From Symbiodinium natans (Eukaryota > Sar > Dinophyceae > Suessiales > Symbiodiniaceae), in the NCBI GenBank assembly GCA_905221605.1, contig CAJNDS010002091.1:762501-824500 (forward strand): a DNA stretch of 62,000 bases, given 5' to 3'. How positions within the stretch are numbered: the stretch's first letter is position 1; every line of letters starts with the position of its first letter. The notes under the pieces are model-generated. The model made no database searches, was not told where the DNA came from, and saw nothing but the letters and a program-made list of their open reading frames with translations. The translations under genes and the position numbers were made by a program. This document shows, piece after piece, positions 1 to 10,389 of the stretch.

Positions 1-990
1 CCTATCAGCCCCTAGGAATTTGCGACAAAACCCTCGGCCCTGAAATATGGGGGGGGGGGGGGGGGTGACTAAAACCGCGATCTAGAACCGTGGCAGTGGA
101 GTGAGAGAAATTCTTCGGCTGATCATGAAACATGGCAACAAGCCCCTCCCCGTGTTTTGGCTACCTTTAGGCTTTAGGGCACAGGAGTGATCGATGGCAG
201 CGGATCGACACAACCATGGGCAGCGATGAAGAGGTTGGTGCCCACCAAGCCTTATCTTGTTCCTCGGGTGTAACCCTTTGGCTGTGAATGCTTGCTCAGT
301 CTTGCGACCCATGCCAGCATGCTGCACGCTGTCAAGCTAACATGCTGGGGCATCCGCGTGCTGATCTGTGAATCCTTCTTGGCGTGATGCCTGGCCTCGT
401 CAGAGTTTCTAGAAAGCACTCTGGCACAAGGGGAAGCCCAAACATTGCCTGCGAGAAAGGAGTGCCGAAACACCCATCCACGCTTGGCTCGAATACAATC
501 GTGCCCAAGATCATGCCATCGAAAACCCTTGTGGGCTAAACCAAAGCACGGCTTAACCCACTCGGAGATACCTCAAAAAACAAGAATGGCTCTGCCGGTG
601 CAGGCCACTCGACCCTCGAGCACAGGCACTTCAACCTACCCTGTCGTCACGGGATCGGGCATCTCCCCCGTCTCGGGGTCTTCCTCCACCCTAAACCCTA
701 AACCCTAAACCTTAAACCCTAAACCCTAAACCACTAGACCCTCGAGCACAGGCACTTTTTCGGCACAGCTTCCTCGATCCCCCCCCCCCCCCCCCCCCCC
801 CCCCCTTCCTCCCTCCCCCTGATCCACGCCTGCTCTCCCTCAAACCCTGAAATCTAACCCTAAACTAAACCCTGTATCCGAACACCCCTATAGACCCCCC
901 AAAATCCTAAACCCTAAAGCCTAAAATCCTAAACCCTAAACCCTAAACCCGAAACCCTAAACCCTGAACCCTAAACCCTAAACCCTAAAC

Positions 991-2311
991 CCTTCCCCCT
1001 CCGCGCTTCTCCAGGGAAGTCGGGAAAGTTCTGGCCGATGATGTAAAGCCTCGGTTGGGCGTTGCTGGCCAGTGGTTGAAGGGCGTTTAGGGTTTAGGGT
1101 TTAGGGTTTGGGGTTTAGGGTTTAGGGTTTTTGGGGTTTGGGGTTTAGGGTTTGGGGTTTAGGGTTTAGGGTTTAGGGTTTGGGGTTGGGGGTTTGGGGT
1201 TTGGGGTTTGGGGTTTAGGGTTTGGGGTTTGGGGTTTGGGGTTTGGGGTTTGGGGTTTGGGGTTTAGGGATCCCTGCTTCGCCCTAAACCCACCTAAACC
1301 CTAACCCTAAACCCTAAACCCTAAACCCTAAAACCTAAACCCTAAACCCTAAACACTAAACCCTAAACCCTAAACCCTATAAAGCCCCAAAAAACACATC
1401 GTATTCCTGCGTCTTACAGGCCCGATAAATCCTGTATATAAGCGTGACATACCAATCAGGACCCTACAAACCCTAGAATATCACATGAAGTCATAGGGGC
1501 TAGGGTTTCTAGGCTTGATAGGTTCTTTGGGAACTTTTTAGGGCTTGTAGGGCTTCTTTAACCCTAAACCCTAAACCCTAAATTCTAAACCCTAAACCCT
1601 GAAACCTAAACCCTAAACCCTAAACTTAAAAAGGAAACCCTGTGCAGCCCACACGGCTTTAGCATTCAACAACCTAAGCCCGGGGATTCAATGCCATCTA
1701 AACCATAACAGCCCTACACAAACCCTAACTCCCTAGAAACCCTAAACTCTACAAATCTTAAAACACCTAAATCCTAAACCCTAACCCCTAACCCCTAAAC
1801 CCTAAACCCTAAACCCTACTCAGCGCCCACCTGCAAGTGGTGCCCAGCGGCTGACCTCCATCCATAATCTGCAGGACGGGCTCGGAGAAGTTGTCGATGA
1901 TTGGTGGCTGGTAGCCTTTTCCGGGCAAGGGTATAGGGTTTAGGGTTTAGGGTTTTGGGTTTTGGGCTTAGGGTTTAGGGTTAGGGTTTAAGGTTTCGGG
2001 TTTAGGGCTTGTGGGGTGTTATAAACGGTGTGGGCTTACCCTCTAAACCCCTGAGCCCTAAACTCAATTGGGGGTGGGTTTGGGGGCCCTAAAGAACTGA
2101 ACCTTTTCTGGCTTTATAAGGTTTATATAGGCGATGAATTAAGGGTAATAAAGAAGATTATGTTCAAACCTACCTCTGTAAGCCCTAAACCCTAAACCCT
2201 AAACCCCATTTATGCTCCCGCACTTCGCGCCGGCTGCGGCCGAGGATCGGATCGCCCAGGGCACTTGTACCAGCTCGGTCCTCGGATCGCTTTGATCATT
2301 GTCACAGGACC
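991..2311 (-). CDS. Partial gene, three phase-matched exons, unknown function
   Basis: Three minus-strand exons join in phase: 2311-2222 (includes DNDQSDPRTELVQVPWAI), 1915-1831 (YQPPIIDNFSEPVLQIMD) and 1049 to about 991 (LYIIGQNFPDFPGEARRG). The first junction uses a GC donor and the second a GT donor; acceptors are AG followed by G. The intron between 1830 and 1050 is 781 bp and is mostly CCCTAAA and TTTAGGG arrays. A likely further exon at about 693-640 reads EDPETGEMPDPV. No family is recognised, and the gene ends are not defined. Confidence 0.58.
1083..1268 (+). repeat. TTTAGGG array grading into TTTGGGG
   Basis: Heptamers switch from TTTAGGG to mostly TTTGGGG towards the right. It sits in the intron between the exons at 1049 and 1831. 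Confidence 0.9.
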
Positions 2312-2505
2312 CTACACCCTAAACCATAACCTTAGACCCTAGACCCTAGACCCTAAACCCTAAACCCTAAACCCTTAAGGATCACATGAACCTTTAAAGG
2401 ATTTATGGTTCATATACCTCAATTCACAGGGATAGTGGTAGTAGAGGGTATAATGACCCCAATCATCGGGTTCATCTCATTTGGTCCAAGGTTCTAAGCA
2501 AGGCC

Positions 2506-2718
2506 TTGTCGGGCTTATTATTTCAGCGAGTGCGCGGTCCTTGTTTCTTGTGAGTATGAGACAGCAAACAACTTTGCCCAAAGGTTATGTACCTCTGGGT
2601 AGCCCAGTAGCAGAAAAAAGTACGGAGGCAACCTTTTTTTTGGGGGTGGCTACCTACCCCATACCCCAAAAAAAGGGTCAAGGGTATCAATAGGCTACCA
2701 AGACCTGCAAAAGGGAAC
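2506..2718 (-). CDS. Two candidate exons around a family A element
   Basis: Removing the family A element at about 2594-2702 joins a 16-nt exon (2718-2703) to an exon starting at about 2592 that reads VHNLWAKLFAVSYSQETRTA and stops or splices near 2506. AGGT occurs at both element edges. The upstream micro-exon abuts a family C fragment (2726-2791). The frame is short, so the assignment is tentative. Confidence 0.35.
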
Positions 2719-3472
2719 ACCTGGGCCTTAAAGAACTTGCTAAATGGGGACCGTGGGGCCCCAGCATAGACTTTTAAGGTACATGGACCCTTAATCCAGA
2801 ATAGCTTTGAGGGTCTAGGGTTCCTATACTCCCCTGCGAACCTTAAGAAATGTGTCTTCTGTATCCTCTTGGGTTTTATATAAACAAAAAAAAAGAATTT
2901 CCAAGGGGGGATATAGGTTCAGGGTTTAGGGCTCCATGAATGCCCTCCGCGCCCCTCCCACCCGCTCCACCCGCCCCTGCCAGCCCAGGTGAAACGTGCA
3001 CAGGCGATCCAACCCAAAAGCCGTCGACCCTACACCCTAAACCCTAAACCCTAAACCCTAAACCCTAAACCCTAAACCCTAAACCCTAAACCCGAAACCC
3101 GAAACCCGAAACCCGCAACCCTACCCCCTAAACCCTAACCCCGCCCCTCCCCTAGACCTTTAACCCTCAACCCCCCTTCCCCTTTGCCCCCTTGTTCCTA
3201 CACCCCTCCTACGCCTGGTCCATGAAGCCGGCCTATGGGTCCTTTTGGAATGCGGTTTAGGGTGACAGGGTTTAGGGTTTAGGGTTTAGGGTTTAGGGTT
3301 TAGGGTTTAGGGTTTAGGGTTTAGGGTTTAGGGTTTAGGGTTTAGGGATTAGGCTGTTACAGACTTTCCAAGGCTTGAGGGTTTAAAGGGTCTGGGTGTC
3401 CCGAAGCCGAACCTCGGAGAAAGCAACCTTACTGATGGAATAGGGTATCTCATTCCCCCACTCCCTACTTAC

Positions 3473-3582
3473 CTACTAAATGCTTAAGAACCCCGAAAAA
3501 ATCAAAATATTCTTCCTTATTGAGGGTAATTTGGGGATTATTTTCTTTTTCAATTCTTTTGGGGTTCTTAAGCAAATAGTAG
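3473..3582. mobile_element. Family E TIR element
   Basis: Ends CTACTAAATGCTTAAGAACC and GGTTCTTAAGCAAATAGTAG are near-perfect inverted repeats around an AT-rich core. Copies occur at 4403-4511 and about 37770-37877. Confidence 0.8.
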
Positions 3583-3692
3583 TAACCTAAACCCCAAACC
3601 CTAACCTTATAAACCCTAAACCCTAAACCCTAAACCCTACACCCTAAACCCTAAACCCTAAACCCTAAACCCTAAACCCTAAACCCTAAAGC

Positions 3693-3800
3693 AACGTCGA
3701 GCGGCTCGTTCATGGGCCCCACGACGTACATCGCCAGCGGGCTGGCGCCCTTTGGCGCGAGGCGGCACCACATCTCCGAGAAGCTCACCCAACCCGAGTC
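3693..3800 (-). CDS. Single exon, unknown protein
   Basis: A 36-codon exon, phase 0 to 0, bordered by an AG-G acceptor on one side and a GC donor on the other, with heptamer arrays touching both ends. The minus frame reads DSGWVSFSEMWCRLAPKGAS and then PLAMYVVGPMNEPLDV. A plus-strand frame is also open, but its acceptor lacks the AG-G form used elsewhere. It probably belongs to the same minus-strand gene set as the exons at 991-2311. Confidence 0.5.
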
Positions 3801-4274
3801 CTGGTTAGGGTTTAGGGTTTAGGGTTTAGGGTTTAGGGTTTAGGGTTTAGGGTTTAGGGTTTAGGGTTTAGGGTTTAGGGTTTAGGGTTTAGGGTTTAGG
3901 GTTTAGGGTTTAGGGTTTAGGGCTCCCGAGTCCTGGAGTTGTTGGGGTTTTAGGGGTTCAGGGGTTTGGGGTTTAGGGTTTGGGGTTTAGGGTTTGGGGG
4001 TTAGGGTTCGGGGTTTAGGGCTCGGGGTTTAGGGTTTGGGGGTTAGGGTTCGGGGTTTAAGGCTCGGGGTTTAGGGTTTGAGGTTTGGGGTGACTGCGGG
4101 GTTCGCGACTTTTGAGGGAGTTCAGGCACATCCTCCGCACTCTGCAGCTAGCAGAGTCCAAGGGCATCAGGGACTTGTGCGCCCGAGAAATAGTGAGAAA
4201 AACTGCACACGAGTGGCCAAGGAGTCACAAGGACCCCACACAGGAAACCTATACTTTGGAGAACTACCCATGGG

Positions 4275-4380
4275 TAGCGCACGCGCACGCGCACGCGAAC
4301 GCAAACGCGCACACGCACGCGCGCACCCGCGCACCCGCGCACCCGCGCACGCACGCACGCACGCATGCACGCACGCACGC
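4275..4380 (+). repeat. GCAC-type microsatellite
   Basis: Alternating CGCA and CCCG units, about 105 bp, next to the family E copy at 4403. A nearby plus-strand frame (4100-4200, LLREFRHILRTLQLAESKG) looks coding but has no partner exon. Confidence 0.85.
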
Positions 4381-4402
4381 TTGACCCTGACCATCACCCA
4401 AA

Positions 4403-4511
4403 CTACTATGTGCTTGAGAACTCTCAAAAAAGTGAAAACGTCTTCCTTATTATAAGGGTAATATAGAGATTGTTATCTTTTATTGTTTGGGGGTTCTTGA
4501 GCAAATCATAA
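4403..4511. mobile_element. Family E TIR element
   Basis: Diverged copy with ends CTACTATGTGCTTGAGAA and GGTTCTTGAGCAAATCATA and the same TCTTCCTTATTATAAGGGTA-like core as 3473-3582. Confidence 0.7.
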
Positions 4512-5339
4512 CAAAGTTCCCGCAAGCCTTGTCTGCATTCACACAAAATCGAACCAACCCAGAACCCCAAACCCCAAACCCTAAACCCTAAACCCTAAAC
4601 CCGAAACCCATAAAGCCTAAACTACCCTGAACCCTGAAGTTGCCTCCGTTGCTGGGAGCAAAGCAACAGGAAGGCGTGGCTCAGATCAAGGCTTTGGAAA
4701 CATGTGAGGTTGAGATAAAGGGTTTAGGGTTTAGGATATAGGGTTTAGGGTTTAGGGTATAGGGTTTAGGGTTTGGGGTTTATAAGGTATAGGGTTTAGA
4801 TTTATGGCGGAAGCTTTTAGGGGTTGTGAACTCTATTCTTTGCTCCGGTCCGTCCTCACAGAGCTCCGTGGTGTTCTCCCCCTGCGTGACGGAGAGTCTT
4901 ATCATGCCTGCAGGGAGGACGTCGTCGCTTCTCTACTGGGAGGATCGGGGACTTAGTACGTAGGGCTATAAGTAGCTGAATTGGGCTTGTTAGTAATTAA
5001 TTCTAGGTACAGTTGCCTTACTTACAAGCCCCCTTACTAGGTCCCGTGATTCTTTAAGTAAGGGTAGTTTCATGGTCCCGTTGTATGGGCCCTTGAACGC
5101 AGACCCCCTTGCATACCCCATATATACCCCACACCAAATTAAGGGACCATACATCAGAAACCTTTAAAAGGAGGTCAGAGACCATACTCAGGGCCCATTA
5201 AGCTACCCTCAGATTCTCCGAATAACTCTTGCTTGAGGAGTCGTATATGCAACTTCATCTAGAGTACTTGGGAACGTTCAGCTGCCGCTGGCTTCTGCAA
5301 AGGCTGAGGGTTGTTTGGTCAATCTCTAAAGTAGGGCTA

Positions 5340-5452
5340 CTAGGCTGCCCAGTAACCTAGGCTTTAAAAGGGTGCCCTTTTTTGCTTAAAGGGGTTTATA
5401 AGGGAACCTAAACCCCCCAAAAAGGGAATAAGGGAACTACTGGGCATCCTAG
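5340..5452. mobile_element. Family B TIR element
   Basis: Ends CTAGGCTGCCCAGTA and TACTGGGCATCCTAG are inverted repeats. The interior GGGTGCCCTTTTTTGCTTAA is shared nearly base for base with the copy at 38980-39083. It probably acts as an intron in minus-strand genes. Confidence 0.75.
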
Positions 5453-6059
5453 GCTAAAGGGTTTAGGAGAGGAGCCTGAAGCACGTCACATGTCGGTGCG
5501 CGGCCTCCAAAACATCTCCTAAGTTCCGATTGCAGATGGTTCCTGAGTTCAGGGCTACTGGAGTCTCTGAAAACTCCCGCCCCCACCACCCTACACCCCA
5601 ACCCGAAACTCGAAACATAAACAACCCTAAACCCTAAACCCTGAACCCTGAACCCTAGACCCCAGACCCTAATCCCCACCCCGACTCAGACACCCAAGCC
5701 CGAAACCCGAAACCCTGCCTGGACTCGACAGGGTCTCGTGTCCACCAAAGCCGCCTGTGGGAACAAGGGTTTAGGGTTTAGGGTTTAGGGTTCAGGGTTT
5801 AGGGCTTAGGGTTCGACCGTTTTGGGTCGAGTGTAGTAAAATATATTCTGTTCTTGTTTAAGTACCAAACACGGGGCATAATTTGAGGCCCCCCCCCCCC
5901 CCTAAACCCTAAACCCTAAACCCTAAACCCTAAACCCTCAACCCTAAACCCCCCCTCCCCAGACAAAGCAGAGGTTGCAGGAATGGGGGCTTTCAAAACC
6001 TCCAGGACATCAGAAAGCAGGGCCAGGTTAGGTTTAGGGTGTCGGGTTTTCGGGTTAGG

Positions 6060-6330
6060 GTTTAGGGTTTAGGTTTTTTCGGGTTAGGGTTTAGGGTTTA
6101 GGGTTTAGGGTTTAGGGTTTAGGGTTTAGGGTTTAGGGTTTAGGGTTTAGGGTTTAGGGTTTAGGGTTTAGGGTTTAGGGTTTAGGTTAGGGTTTAGGGT
6201 TTAGGGTTTAGGGTTTAGGGTTTAGGGTTTAGGGTTTAGGGTTTAGGGTTTAGGGTTTAGGGTTTAGGGTTTAGGGTTTACGGTTTGGGGTTTAGGGTTT
6301 AGGGTTCAGAATTAGGGTTTAGAGGGTTCA
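6060..6330 (+). repeat. TTTAGGG array
   Basis: About 35 near-perfect heptamers with rare variants, starting in a degenerate stretch near 6025. Confidence 0.95.
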
Positions 6331-6836
6331 GGGGCTAGGGCGACAGTCATCCAGAAGTCCCCCCCCCTCCTCCTCATTATAAACGGACTTCATTATAATT
6401 GTTCTTTCAAAAACTGAAGGCTTCCTACCGCAATGTAAGGAAACCAAGGCCCTCACCGACATCATCTCGCCTAAAACCGAGGGTTTAGGGTTCAGGGATT
6501 ATAGGGTTTAGGGTTTAGGGTTTAGGGTTTAGGGTTTAGGGTTTCGAGCCCTAAGCCCCAAGCCCTAAACCCTAGACCCCATGCTGAGCAGCGGCCTTTC
6601 GCATAGAGCATTGTCTCGCCGACAGTGCTGATGTAGACCTGCGGCCCCCATACCCAGGGCTTAGGGTTTAGGGTTTAGGGTTCAGAGAGTAATGTATGCA
6701 CCCTTTTCATTACCAGGGAAATATTCCTCAATTGCTGGCATACATCCCCGAACTAAGGCACTCTAGATAGGGCTTGGGGTTCCCAGGCTTCTCCTACCAG
6801 AGCACGAAGTGACCCCAATCAAACCCAAAAGCACTT

Positions 6837-7004
6837 CCTACGAATTGCTGAAGAACGCCCAAAAATAGAAAATATTCTTCCCCATAAAGGTAGTAGAAGG
6901 ATTAATATGTTCAATTTGTTTGGGGCTTCTCAAGCAATTAATATCTTTAACTCTTTTTTTTTTGGGGGTGGCGTGGGGGGGGGGGGGGGTTCCTAAGCAA
7001 ATGG
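6837..7004. mobile_element. Family E element with a duplicated right end
   Basis: One right end (GGGGCTTCTCAAGCAATTAA) is followed after a T-run and G-run by a second right end (GGGTTCCTAAGCAAATGGTAG), suggesting a nested or duplicated terminus. Confidence 0.6.
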
Positions 7005-7204
7005 TAGCTTCAGGGTCCTGCTCTTGCTCCAGCTCCTCGGCCGTGCACTGACCATAGCCCACTGTGGAGAGACAAGTCACCTGAGCTAGAGAGGCTCATA
7101 CTCGAACCCTAACCCTAAACCCTCTAAACCTCTAAACCCTAAACCCTAAACCCTAAACCCTAAACCCTAAACCCTAAACCCTAAACCCTAAACCCTAAAC
7201 CTAG

Positions 7205-7292
7205 ATCTTCACAGCGAAAGAGGGAAAGGGAGAGGGAGAGAGGGAGAGAGAGAGAGGGAGAGGCAGAGAGGGAGCGAGGGAAAGGGAGAGGA
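7205..7292 (+). repeat. GA-rich microsatellite
   Basis: Purine tract of GAGAGAGGGA type adjoining a CCCTAAA array; no coding content. Confidence 0.85.
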
Positions 7293-8418
7293 TGCAGAAG
7301 ACAAGTTCTGAAGCTTGCAGCCCTAGAGTTAGGGTTTAGGGTTGGGGTTTGGGGTTTAGGGTTTAGGGTTGGGGTAGGGTTTAGATGAACCACCCCCCCT
7401 GGAACCCTAAACCCCGATCCGTTAGGGCGCAAGGATGTGCAAACTGCCTGTGCTGTCATGCTGGTTCAGAATGATGGGCTTCGAAGTTCCTTTGAAAGGG
7501 CTGAGAGTATGAATTTGCCTAAAACAGCCCATCCTCTTGGCATGTCTGCGCTCGAAGATGTGGAGGTGCGGATGCGCATATTGTGGTTCGGTGGGCTTTA
7601 TAAAGGCTTAGGACCCAGGTGAGGTATCAACAGGTGCAGATAAGAAATGCCACGTCGCGAATGGGGGTGCGAAGGAGATCTGTGACGAGGACGCTCCCAC
7701 CAGCGCACCCGCAATGGACAGCTCCAAAGGCAAGTCCTGCAACAGGCTGCTGGCGATTTAACTCCGCATAAACCCTACCCTAAGGCTCCAAGGACCCTCC
7801 TGCAGCCTTAGAGTAAACCCTCAACCCTCAACCGGAAACCCTGAACCCTAACCCAAAACCCAGGCTGCGTTGAGCTCCAGGATTCAGAGCCTGACTGAAC
7901 AGCAAACTTTCAACCCAACACTGCCAGAGGAGTACTCCTAAGGGCCCTTTCTACGAGCCCTCAAGTGCGGATCCCAAACATTGTAAAAACCCTGTATATA
8001 CCCCATATGCTTAGAGTTTAGGATTTACGGTTTCGGGTTTTACATTCCGAAGGCCCGTACTTCAGAATCCTCTAAGAAAGGTGGTAACCCAATTTTCCCG
8101 AATACTCCTGAGGCCCTAAGTAAGAAAGCTCCCCTGTTGAATTTTCCCTCACAAACGAATCGACGTCTTTTGCCGGCGTGAGAGCTTGCATCTTCTGCAT
8201 GTTCCGGACGTTGGAGTCGCACACTTGCACTTCGAATCTGCTTCGGCGTGAACGGTTTTGGGTGCTGCCTCTGAGCCTTGCCACGCCAGTGGCACAAAAC
8301 ACAGTGATATATTTCGCAGGAGCCACACTGGGCCAAGGACGCTGAGCTCGATGCTTCGGATTTCCGCGGCACACCGCAGGTGGGCCCAGCATGTTGGAAA
8401 GGCCGTAACACAAAAAGT

Positions 8419-10389
8419 CTATTCGTCCAGGTCATCACTGAGCTTCCCGCCCTTCTTCTTCAGCAGAAAAGCCATCTCTTCCTCGTTGCTTGCAATGGCC
8501 AGGTCCAGCGCCGTTCGTCCATAGCGATCTTGACTGTTGACCTTAGCAGCCCAGCAACCATATTATGATAAGGGTACCTGAACCCTAAACCCTAAACCCT
8601 AAACCCTAAACCCTAAACCCCAAACCCTTATGACATGGTTGGCTACTTTATAAGGGAAACCTTGAACCAAACAAGGGTAAAAGGGTACCACTGGGCTACC
8701 AAGTGACTTCCAGCCCAGGCCGTCGCAAAAGGTCGGCCAAGACGCCGGTGCACCTTTTATGGGATCCCCTACTACCCCCCTCTATACTATGTTTAGGGTT
8801 TAGGGTTTAGGGTTTAGGGCTAACACCCCCCCCCCCCCCCCCGGTTCCCCCCCCCGCCCTAAACAGCCTTAATTATGGGGGAACCCAGGGGGGGGGTAGT
8901 GTAGAGGGGGGTAGTAGGGGAGCCCATGAGCCTTGATTTTACAGCTGCATGAAGCAAAGATGCCCCACGGCTGTCCTTGGTAGCTCAGTAACAATGATAT
9001 GAGGGTACTTCTCTAAACCCTAAACCCTAAACCCTATACCCTAAACTCTGTAAATTTGGGATCCCCTTTTAAAGGGTGCCGCCTCATCATGCGCACCCAC
9101 AAAGGGGACCCTAATGTAGGAAAGTACCCATGAATGAAACAAAGCTCTTTTGCCAGGGAATTCAAAAGGCCCAAAACGGCACCACTGGGTCACCTAGGGT
9201 CACTCATGTTCACGTCTGCCCAGGGTGGCCAAGAGTGCCCCTCTGCAGGCAGGGCAGCGTCCAGTATCGCCTTCACTGCTTCCTCGTCACCCCGATGTAC
9301 GGCAGGCATCAGACCCCGGCTGAAGTTCAGCCTAGTTCGGGCTGGGATAGTCTTAAAAATTGAAAAAACTCGATTCCATGTTGAGTTTAAGTACATTTAA
9401 GTACCCTTAAGCATGTAAAATGTTACCCCACTATGACAAAGCAGCAGGCTGACGTCCGCCGTCATGAATGTGACCACCTCCTCACGGCCGTTCTCCAGCG
9501 CATGATCCAAGGCCGTGCGCCCGGTGGCATCCATAGCATTCAGGACGATGCTGCTGCGGAGCCCCAGCAGCCTCTGGGAACCCCAACAGGGCTTAGGGTT
9601 TAGGGTTTAGGGTTTAGGGTGTAGGGTGTAGGGTTTAGGGTTTAGGGTTTAGGGTTTAGGGCTTAGGGTTCCAGTCCAACCAACTTTCGGATTCATTTGG
9701 TGTCCAAGACGGCCTCTGCAGCGTCTTCAACTGACCTGCGCGTGCAGCAGCGATCAACGGTGTCTGTCCATCGCTGTCCTTCGGAGGCCCTAACCTAAAC
9801 CCTAAACCCTGAACCCTAAACACCAAACCCTAAACCCTGAACCCCAAACTCGAAACCCACATCGGGTCACGCGACGGCGTCACATGGAAAAAAAAACAAG
9901 GTCGCCCTCCCTGTCCTTGGCTTCAACGTCCGCAAGCTCTCGCAGGATCAAACGCTCCACCTGAAGAGTTTGCTGGACTCTATCCAGCATTGCTGGACTC
10001 TCTGCCTTATAAGGACCAGATGGATTTATTATTAGGGTAGTTGCTGAACTTTATAGAGAGAACAAACTATAGGTTGCCCAGTTACCTAGGATCCACAAGG
10101 GAGCGGTTTAGGGTTTAGGGTTTAGGGTTTAGGGTTTAGGGTTTAGGGTTTAGGGTTTAGGGTTTAGGGTTTAGGGAACCAGAAAAAAACAAATAGTAGG
10201 GCATCCTGCTCTTTGAGTTAGGCCGTGGTTTAGGGGGGGCGAAGCCCCTAAACCCTAAACCCTAAACCCTAAACCCTAAACCGTAAACCCTAAACCCTAA
10301 ACCCTAAACCCTTAAGCTGAAGCTGCCTGCTCCACGTTGCCGGCCGCGGCCGCGATGATGAGCTTTTGGGAAGCCGAGGCATCGCTCAT
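8419..10389 (-). CDS. Ankyrin-repeat protein, complete eight-exon gene
   Basis: A 214-residue protein made almost entirely of ankyrin repeats, probably a protein-binding scaffold; the partner is unknown. Exons are 10389-10327, 9960-9916, 9778-9714, 9571-9443, 9331-9202, 8975-8932, 8753-8708 and 8541-8419; they sum to 645 nt with every phase matching. The start ATG (10389-10387) sits in a GCCGCC context and opens MSDASASQKLIIAAAAGN. TAG at 8421-8419 follows KLSDDLDE. About six repeats are visible, for example DSDGQTPLIAAARAG, DATGRTALDHALENG, DSRGASLLHAA and DRYGRTALDLAIASN. Placing the splice sites restores the repeat consensus across each junction. Donors are GC, GA, GC, GC, GA, GC and GT; all acceptors are AG followed by G. 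Six of seven introns hold heptamer arrays. The family assignment is seen directly; expression is not known. Confidence 0.86.
8542..8707 (-). mobile_element. Introner-like element, family A, acting as ankyrin intron 7 (GT-AG)
   Basis: The intron is 166 bp. GTC is duplicated at the exon edges; the first copy gives the GT donor and the element end GCTGCTAAG gives the acceptor. Terminal repeats are CTTGGTAGCCCAG and CTGGGCTGCTAAG. A CCCTAAA array occupies 8580-8628. Confidence 0.82.
8754..8931 (-). mobile_element. Introner-like element, family G, acting as ankyrin intron 6 (GC-AG)
   Basis: The intron is 178 bp. It carries the inverted repeats ATGGGATCCCCTACTACCCC (8759-8778) and GGGGTAGTAGGGGAGCCCAT (8908-8927), a short TTTAGGG array (8790-8818) and long C runs near its centre. 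AGG is present at both exon edges. Sister copies lie at 58451-58639 and 59740-59797. Confidence 0.78.
8976..9201 (-). mobile_element. Introner-like element, family A, acting as ankyrin intron 5 (GA-AG)
   Basis: The intron is 226 bp. The exon triplet GAC is duplicated: the first copy gives a GA donor, and the element end CTACCAAG gives the acceptor. The ends match the family A terminal repeat CTTGGTAGCCCAG. A short CCCTAAA array sits inside (about 9014-9046). Confidence 0.78.
9332..9442 (-). mobile_element. Introner-like element, family H, acting as ankyrin intron 4 (GC-AG)
   Basis: This 111-bp intron has no heptamer array. Its ends, TTGTCATAGTGGGG and CCCGAACTAG, are imperfect inverted repeats. 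GCT is duplicated at the two exon edges, and the first copy supplies the GC donor. A second copy of the family lies at 11832-11927. Confidence 0.72.
9572..9713 (-). other. Ankyrin gene intron 3 (GC-AG)
   Basis: The intron is 142 bp. AGAGG is duplicated at the two exon edges. A TTTAGGG array (9592-9669) fills most of it. The 5' part on the minus strand carries TTGGACACCAAATGAATCC, a motif that recurs in other orientations near 2470-2495 and 30395-30412. Confidence 0.72.
9779..9915 (-). other. Ankyrin gene intron 2 (GA-AG)
   Basis: The intron is 137 bp with donor GACAG and acceptor CCGAAG followed by GACAG. The 8-mer AAGGACAG flanks both sides. It holds a degenerate CCCTAAA array (about 9789-9846) and a poly-A run. 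Removing it gives the junction A-K-D-S-D-G, a typical ankyrin loop. Confidence 0.75.
9961..10326 (-). other. Ankyrin gene intron 1 (GC-AG)
   Basis: The intron is 366 bp. It begins GCAGCTTCAG, ends CTCTTCAG, and contains a CCCTAAA array (about 10247-10312) and a TTTAGGG array (10105-10176), plus a piece resembling family B at 10070-10090. The sequence TGCTGGACTCT occurs twice, at 9970-9980 and 9990-10000. GTGGAGC is present on both the exon 1 side and the exon 2 side, so a donor in that upstream copy is possible but would delete three consensus residues. Confidence 0.7.

Larger units (their letters stand above)
3034..4075. repeat. Cluster of heptamer arrays in both orientations
   Basis: CCCTAAA at 3034-3092 and 3600-3690, TTTAGGG at 3265-3350 and 3805-3921, then TTTGGGG-like repeats to 4075. 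A family E element and one exon lie between them. Confidence 0.9.
4510..8400. other. Array and element mosaic with few clear exons
   Basis: The stretch holds heptamer arrays (for example 5763-5811, 6482-6543, 7105-7198), family B, E and I elements, and exon-like minus frames at about 4910-4805 (MIRLSVTQGENTTELCEDG) and 4705-4630. I could not chain these into a gene. The remaining 7620-8040 has weak coding signal. Confidence 0.5.
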
